From Muraenolepis orangiensis (taxonomy: Eukaryota > Chordata > Actinopteri > Gadiformes > Muraenolepididae), in assembly GCA_027704905.1 (NCBI GenBank), contig CM051002.1:11039447-11103446 (forward strand): a stretch of 64,000 bases of DNA, read 5' to 3'. A model generated the notes under the pieces. The model was given only the letters and a program-made list of their open reading frames with translations, searched no databases and was not told the origin of the DNA. Both the position numbers and the translations under genes were made by a program. Position 1 is the first letter of the stretch. Every line of letters starts with the position of its first letter. Positions 57,616 through 64,000 of this stretch are shown piece by piece.

Positions 57616-60600
57616 CAGCCTGTACTGGTATTGGAAAGGGACCGGCCTGGAGTTGCATTGTCCTGGAAGCAAAGTACGAGTCTTAATCCAGGCAAATGCT
57701 GGGAGGTTGGATTTGGCAATACGAATCCATTTAACCAGAGCAAAGGGCAAAAACACACACATATCCTTCTCAACTTTATTAACAATATTATTGTTTCTTC
57801 CAAGGGGTACTTGGGGGTTTGCCCGTGTGTTTAGGGTTATAAATGAGATTGAGCCAAATTATTGATAGATTGTGTCTGACTGTGTCTCTCAGGATTGTAT
57901 TTATTTCATTTTTGCTACTGTGGCAGTGGTATCTCCAATGTTATTGTTGTAGAGCTTGGATTTACAGTGGAGTGGCCATATGCAGTTTGTAATGAGCCTT
58001 GATCTGCAATACTGTTCGCCACAACACAGATATTAATTCAGACCAAAAAGTAATGATAGCAATAACTGAAAGGTGATCGTCAAAGTACTTCAGCACAATC
58101 ACTGCTACTTTACAAGCCGATTCCAAAGCTTGAGGCCTCAGCCAGCGCTGGAGGCCTGAATGTTCCTTCACGCAGAAGTTTTTGCATTTGTTTTATCAAT
58201 GCTTGTCCGTATTTCCTTTATCTATTGCTTTTCTTGATCCTCTAATCCCCCTTTCCTTTATTTCTCAAACCTTTTCCACATTCACACTTTTTATAGCGCT
58301 GCTGCTATCAAATAATTGATAGGATCTGGCTGTTGTACAACAAGTGTAAGGGAAGAATCCATGATATTATGCTCATTTATGATATTATGTTCATTTATTA
58401 TTTAGGTATATGCATCTCCAAAGCGTGATGTTTACATGCAATGTTTCACCCACTGCAACTAACAGGTAGGCAATTTTTTTCAGAGACGTACACAGGATAT
58501 CATAATGACACCTGGTTTAAGTAGATCCTGTGCCTGCAACAACGTTCACTTTTGCAATCAAACAAAAAGGTAAATCCAACGAATGCATTCTGATGTTGAT
58601 GTCAATGTTGGATACCATGATTGACCAGCAAGGCCTAGTAGGCCTATGTACTTGAGTACTAGGCTCTAATGGTGTACGGGCACACATAATAAGTGGAGAG
58701 GCCATAGTAGTAGAACACCTATGCCTTTGACGCCTTGTGCCTATTTCCATGGTTTGCGCCATACTACGTTTTTATGAAAATTTGCCTGCCTGTCTGCCAG
58801 TATTTTATGTTGTTTATTTGTGTTTTTTTTTGTTTTTTTTCAAAAGAATGATTTATAGTCTTGTAATTGAATACTCAGGAAGAATATTGTTACCTCAGAA
58901 AAGAAAGATTAAGAATGTATGTATTACCTTTAGGGTGTTATAGGGAGCTTTATGGAGCGGGATCATAGCGGAGTGATGGCTTTGTTAATGAGTAAAACAT
59001 ACACTCTGAACACTTCAGGGAAAACACAAGGACTTATAGGCCTTGAATATTGACAGGAAAACAGGCACGTACATACACATTCTATTCTATACACACAAAC
59101 ACATGCTATACACACACACACACACACAATCACACGCACACACACAATACATGCTAAATTCCTGCATATAGACATCCTCATAACTCTGGGAAATTAAACT
59201 TGAGGTTGCTATACCAAGGCCTGAAATGTTGAATGTAATTCAGATATTTTTTCTTAAAAAAAAAAATTTAAAAAAAAAAAGGACATGCCGTTATGTTCAT
59301 CGCAGATGTTTTTAGATATATGAAACATATTTTCTTCATGTAATAGATGTATTTCTCGTATAGGTTTTGATGGAGAAATAACGTACCTGTTAAGTGTTAT
59401 AGTAGTTATAGTAACGAGGGAAGCTTTTTGATGGACAAACTTTAGAGACAAGAATAGCACTCACAGTGGGCAAACCTTGACAAACGACATATCAGGATGA
59501 AGATACAACTCTCCACAGTGGATATTATCAATGTGTCAGCAATGTGCATCGTTACACTTCCAAAATTGAATATGGCGATTGTCCATATTAGACTAACTAC
59601 ACTATCATGTATTTTATCATATCAATTCATAATCATTTTGAAGTAACACCATGTGCGTTCACAAAAGCTGCACTAAAGATGTGTTGACATCGTGGAGACA
59701 TTACGTTGATTAAGCAAACTGATCAAAAATATGTGGATTATACTATTAGATCATTAACTTGATGATGATGATGGTGTTGGCTTTCAAGTGTGCCGTACTT
59801 TATTTTATTGGGTTTCTATAAACAAGTCAAAAGGTAACCTTCAAAAAAAAGAAAACTTGCACAGAGAGGAGATTTTTGTTTGCGTTCATTGTAGGAATTG
59901 AGTACAGAATTCAGCTTCGCACATGATGGACGTATATCTTTAGGCTATTTTGGGAAACATTTCTAAAAGTAGCCAATTTCGATTGACCACTTTAGAAAAC
60001 ATCCAAATACAACCGGTCTCAAATTGTGCTGAGAATGAACAAAAGATAATGACGACTATTTGGCTCCCTGAAAACCGCCTAGAAGCGCTTAGCTAGAACA
60101 TGTGAAGCGCTTAATACACCATGGAAAAACATGTTGCTATAAACAACAGTACTCGCGTTGTGTTATGAGTCAACAAAGAACACATTTTTATGGATCTGGC
60201 CAATGGTTGATGAGTTTGTCCAACAAAATGTGGAATTTAAACGTCATTGTAATCATTGTAACTCAGCAGTATGCTTTGCTATTGAATCTTGTACATTCTC
60301 TGTAACCATTTCTACCTCATTTTGAAGGCGTACATGGAAATATATTTATTTCATGTCATTTCACATGTCAGTTGATCTGTCAGTCTACCTCATACAAAAA
60401 AAAACTGTACCTTAAAAGAAAACTGTTTATTGGAAATGAAGATGTTATGCCAAAAATCCAATTTTGTTTGTCTTTTTTTTCTGTGGAGAATCATTTATTT
60501 GAACACCAACCTATTAAAGTAATTGTATGGGGAGGGAGGGGGTGGGGGGTGGGCTGTATTGCCTGGAGGGTGTAGGGCATGTGACACATGCTACCCTGAA

Positions 60601-60776
60601 CCCCCAGATCAAGGGAACATACCCCCTTCCTCAACCAGTCCCCACCACCAACACACTCACGCTTCTCAGAGCCACTCCTACACATATTCTCAGTCTTTGA
60701 TCAGTCTAAACCCTCATGGATGTAGAAGTGCAACTCATATCTGATAGAGTTTAGTTTCCATTTGAAACTTCTATTG

Positions 60777-60850
<74 letters not shown>

Positions 60851-61056
60851 CTGGGTAGGAAACCAAAAAAAAGTCTAATCTAACAGTGACACCTAGAGGC
60901 TAAAGTGAATAATAGGAATCAATGAACGCTTATGTAGCCTCCTCAATACAGGGGTCCACTCTTCACAATGATTATTATAATTGATTGGTACAATAAATGC
61001 CTGGATGTTGTTAATTCATATATTTTTTTAAAACACCCTTCACTTCCTTACCTTTT
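57616..61056. other. fignl2 3' UTR/flank; no AAA+ sequence seen
   Basis: AT-rich, without recognisable coding sequence on either strand. A (TG)34 array lies at 60781-60849 and an AATAAA at about 60983. Searching all frames by eye I see no Walker A, Walker B or other AAA+ motif. Confidence 0.65.
60781..60849. repeat. (TG)34 array
   Basis: Pure TG run between the two convergent genes. Confidence 0.95.
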
Positions 61057-61238
61057 TTAATTCATAAATACATTAAAAATAGGTTTAATTCCGCAGTTTG
61101 TACTTGCAGTCTGTTCCCGAGTAATGCCACCTCTCCTTTCAGTTGGGGCTGGATTTGCTGGGCTGGATTTCGGTCCACTTTTCACTTTTTTTTTAAAATC
61201 AAAGTCTCTTTGCTCTCCAAGGACGGGGACCGTTTGCA
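61057..61238 (-). CDS. Unknown gene, exon 3 (terminal)
   Basis: Completes the codon and reads VQTVPVLGEQRDFDFKKKVK, SGPKSSPANPAPTERRGG, ITREQTASTNCGIKPIFN, VFMN and TAA. An ATTAAA overlaps the stop. The intron before it is 105 bp. Confidence 0.55.
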
Positions 61239-61887
61239 CTGTGGTAATTTGTTTGGAGAGATGATGTTAGGCATCATATGTAGGCATAGATGCCTTTATC
61301 AACACAGCATACAAAGTGCCCCCACGTGTCAGCGTCATCTTACCTAGATTAACTTCTGACAACGTTCTGCTCATCTTCAACATCCGCTCATCTTCTTGGT
61401 TGAGAAGATGGTTAAATGTCTCTTGTACAGGCGTGGATGGAACAGAGAAGTCTGCAATAATAACTTGAAAACTTGAAAATGTGCCTTTTCTAAAACAAAT
61501 TAAAACGTTTAACTGTCCAGGCCCCCAGATTACTTCGGACGACACCTTATCCAAACCCTTAGTTAGCTTACAGAGAAGGCTAGCCCCCATAAAGGAAAGT
61601 CACCTGGATTCTAATAGCTCAACGGGCCGGGTTTATAGCTATACATATAGCATGTTTAGATAGATACCTGGACTAAACATATATACATTATTAAATATAT
61701 TATATATATATAACATCCATACACAATAAATATATATATACAGTATATACATATAGTACAATATATATATACAGTAAATATATATACACACACTATAAAT
61801 GTACACAGTGTATACAGTAAATATATATACAAACATATACATCAATATATATATACATACATACATGTATGTATGTATGTGTATGTG

Positions 61888-61942
<55 letters not shown>

Positions 61943-62277
61943 AAATACGTCACTCACTGCAACGAGGGGAGCTCTTGACGGTCAAGGACGCGGTCAAAAA
62001 CGGAGAACTGGGAACTGCTTGGTCTAAACACGAGGTACCTGCCGTGAAAAGTTTTATCAAACGTAGTACCGACTACCAAAATACATTTTAGTGACATAGG
62101 GATTGTTTATCGAAATCAACCCGGTTAGTTACCAGGAAAGGTCGACATGTCGAACCACTCCAGTCCCGACTCCGTGATGTCCGGCACTTGTGGTGGTCGA
62201 CGGATCGGTCTCAAAGGGTCACCTGGTGAGCCGCTAACGTACCGTACGACCACCGGGGTTGTTGGTCTATATTCCAT
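61057..62277 (-). CDS. Three-exon gene of unknown identity, 144 residues
   Basis: Exons on the - strand: 62277-62133, 61451-61344, 61238-61057 (145, 108 and 182 nt). Donors are CCTG|gtaact and CTAG|gtaaga; acceptors are ttattgcag and attaccacag. All junctions are phase 1 and the joined frame is open for 144 codons. The start is aaaaaATGG. Product begins MEYRPTTPVVVRYVSGSPGD, has ITESGLEWFDMSTFP, then PVQETFNHLLNQEDERMLKM, and ends in a basic, Ser/Pro/Thr-rich tail (RDFDFKKKVKSGPKSSPANP). No signal peptide or membrane helix; it looks like a small, partly disordered, cytosolic or nuclear protein. I do not recognise it. A CCAAT box (reverse strand, about 62412) and a CpG-rich patch lie upstream. 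Convergent with fignl2. Confidence 0.62.
61344..61451 (-). CDS. Unknown gene, exon 2
   Basis: Phase 1 to phase 1, 36 codons: DFSVPSTPVQETFNHLLNQE then DERMLKMSRTLSEVNL. Strong acceptor (TTATTGCAG) and strong donor (GTAAGA). Confidence 0.65.
61896..61940. repeat. (TA)22 array
   Basis: In the first intron of the - strand gene, next to degenerate TATATACA repeats (61660-61895). Confidence 0.9.
62133..62277 (-). CDS. Unknown gene, exon 1
   Basis: 48 codons plus one base, MEYRPTTP to MSTFP. An upstream in-frame ATG exists at 62395-62397 but has a poorer context. Confidence 0.6.
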
Positions 62278-62339
62278 TTTTTTTGTTGTTGCAAAAATCG
62301 GTGGGAAGACCAAGTTTCTTTGTGAAATGTAACTGTAGG

Positions 62340-62460
62340 CTAAAGAGACACAAACTAACCCATAACATAGAAGCCTACAGACAGTACGCCTATACAAATA
62401 GCCATATGGCTAATTGGCTACCACCTCGCGCACTAGTCACGCGCGTACGACAGTAGTTTA
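62340..62460 (-). promoter_or_regulatory. Putative promoter of the - strand gene
   Basis: On the - strand: CpG-rich GTCGTACGCGCGTGACTAGT, then a CCAAT box (GTAGCCAATTAGCC) about 135 bp before the ATG and TTTGTATAGG as a weak TATA-like element. Suggestive only. Confidence 0.3.
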
Positions 62461-62574
62461 AGCCGTGGTCCCAGCCCTCCTGAGGGGGGCGCCAGAGATC
62501 TCAGCTGCAAATATTTTGTACTTTCAAAGAAATACTTATTATATATTATATATTATCTACTATATATTATATTA

Positions 62575-62604
62575 TATATATATACATATATATACAGTAT
62601 ATAT

Positions 62605-62690
<86 letters not shown>

Positions 62691-62702
62691 TATATATATA
62701 TA
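62575..62702. repeat. (AT)n array with CAGTATAT breaks
   Basis: About 35 pure AT units flanked by TATACAGTATATATATACA sequence. Confidence 0.9.
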
Positions 62703-62775
62703 AACCTTATTTTTGGTAATGGAAAAAATACAAAAAATAATACATAATGGAATTCATATATATTCATAAAAATAA

Positions 62776-62896
62776 TTGGTGTTGAGGGCCAGGTTGTTGT
62801 CAGCGCACCACGCCACCAGGTGCTGGCAGCCTACAGGGAGGAGGTCCAGCACCTGGTGGCGTGGTGTGCTGACAACAACCTGGCCCTCAACACCAA
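62776..62896. repeat. 51-bp near-perfect foldback at the LINE 5' end
   Basis: Arms 62776-62826 and 62846-62896 match at 50 of 51 positions with a 19-bp loop. The right arm is in the correct LINE orientation; the left arm is its inverted copy. Confidence 0.95.
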
Positions 62897-64000
62897 GAAG
62901 ACCAAGGAGCTCATCGTCGACTTCAGGAAGACTGGCGCACACGCCCCCATCCTCATCAACGGAGCGGAGGTCGAGCGTGTCTCCAGCTTCAAATTCCTGG
63001 GGGTCCACATCTCCGAGGACCTCTCCTGGTCCCTCAATACTGCCTCACTGGTAAAGAAGGTTCACCAGCGTCTCTTTTTCCTGAGGAGACTGAGGAAAGC
63101 CCACCTGTCACCGCAGATTCTGGTGAACTTTTACCGGTGTGCTATTGAAAGCATCCTCACCAACTGCATCACAGTGTGGTACAGCAACTGCACTGTTTCC
63201 GACCGGAAAGCGCTGCAGAGGGTGGTGAAAACCGCCCAACGCATCGTTGGACTACCCCTCCCTGCAATAAACACTACCCACCACAAATGGTGTAGTAGTA
63301 ATAGTAGATGACCCCTCTCACCCCAACCATGGACTGTTTGCCCTCCTCCCCTCCAGGAGGCGCTATAGAAACCTCTGTTCCACGTCAAGCAGGCTTAGGG
63401 ACAGCATCTTCCCCTCAGCTGTCATCTCCCTGAACTCTGCACCACGAAGACAGCCCCCACCCCCCCCCCCCTGCTGCCCCCCCCCCCTGCTGCCACGCCC
63501 CTGCTGTCCCCCCCTGCTTCTGCACCTCTACCCCCTGCTGCCCCCCTCCCCCTGCTGCCGCAACCCCCCTACCCCACACCTCTGCTCAACACCTTTAATA
63601 ATCACCACTAATGTCTTTGACTAACTGTTAAAAAAATACATTTATACATTTATACTTTTTTTTTTTTTAAACAACTACCTATCTCTCTATACTTTACATA
63701 TGTATTAATAAGACACCTGTTTACTGTACCCGCCATATATATTTAAATCTCAACTGTTGATAGAACTGCTCCTATGTATATACGTTTATATATGCCATAC
63801 ATACATTCTATATGCTCACTTGTATATACATTTACATTTATATATATTTATACTGTTTTCAATAACTGCATACCCCTGATCACTACCTGTTAAATACTCA
63901 CTTACCTGTATATATATACCTGTTATTATGCTCATATTCCATTTAATTCCCAGTAGACTGTCTTTTAACATATATATTATATATTACCGTGCACTTTACT
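62776..64000 (+). mobile_element. 5'-truncated non-LTR retrotransposon with a 5' foldback
   Basis: The ORF remnant at 62820-63311 encodes the C-terminal part of a LINE reverse-transcriptase polyprotein: QHLVAWCADNNLALNTKKTK, ELIVDFRK, SSFKFLGVHISEDLSWS, KKVHQRLFFLRRLRKAHLSP and FYRCAIESILTNCITVWY. A broken tail (63312-63440, RRRYRNLCS-type), a C-rich low-complexity stretch (63450-63580) and an AT-rich 3' UTR follow, running off the window. CR1/L2/Rex1-like by motif; subfamily not assigned. Confidence 0.85.

Overview
The window looks like the nuclear genome of a ray-finned (teleost) fish. It holds vertebrate genes with GT-AG introns, and it is extremely rich in (CA/TG)n and (AG/CT)n microsatellites. 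It also has tRNA-derived SINEs of the 'GAGCAAGGCACC...CCCGGG' type common in fish, LINE tails, a Ty3/gypsy element and a pogo-like DNA transposon.

Region 1, 1-30.8 kb: one gene on the + strand, slc4a8 (electroneutral Na+-driven Cl-/HCO3- exchanger, NDCBE). I could place 23 coding exons (3850-29744). Their phases join without a break into 1122 codons, covering everything but the first ~16 residues, whose exon is presumably upstream of the window. A 24th, alternative terminal exon (30125-30155) also fits in phase. The introns carry the unusual content: several perfect hairpins, a three-level nest of repeats (13.7-15.3 kb), a ~3.45 kb satellite with no G on the + strand (16347-19798), TG repeats abutting 3' splice sites, and one GC-AG intron.

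Region 2, 30.8-48.9 kb: intergenic. It contains a decayed gypsy retrotransposon (34109-38896) whose gag region is split by a pogo-like transposon (34490-35795). There is also a weak set of exon-like pieces (39.1-41.5 kb), one unique block that may be a conserved noncoding element, and large dinucleotide arrays.

Region 3, 48.9-60 kb: a fidgetin-family gene on the + strand, best matched by fidgetin-like 2 (fignl2). It has a tiny first coding exon (49160-49184), a 7.3 kb intron and a long second coding exon (56465-57615). The reading frame is clean but stops before the AAA+ ATPase domain, and no AAA+ sequence is seen in the remaining 6.4 kb. From memory, SLC4A8 and FIGNL2 flank SCN8A on human 12q13; here no scn8a exon was recognised between them.

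Region 4, 60-64 kb: a compact three-exon gene model on the - strand (62277 to 61057, 144 codons, all junctions phase 1) of unrecognised identity, convergent with fignl2. Beyond it lies a 5'-truncated LINE (62776 onward) that starts with a 51-bp foldback.

The genes here do not form a pathway. slc4a8 acts in pH regulation at the plasma membrane, and fidgetin-family proteins act on microtubules.
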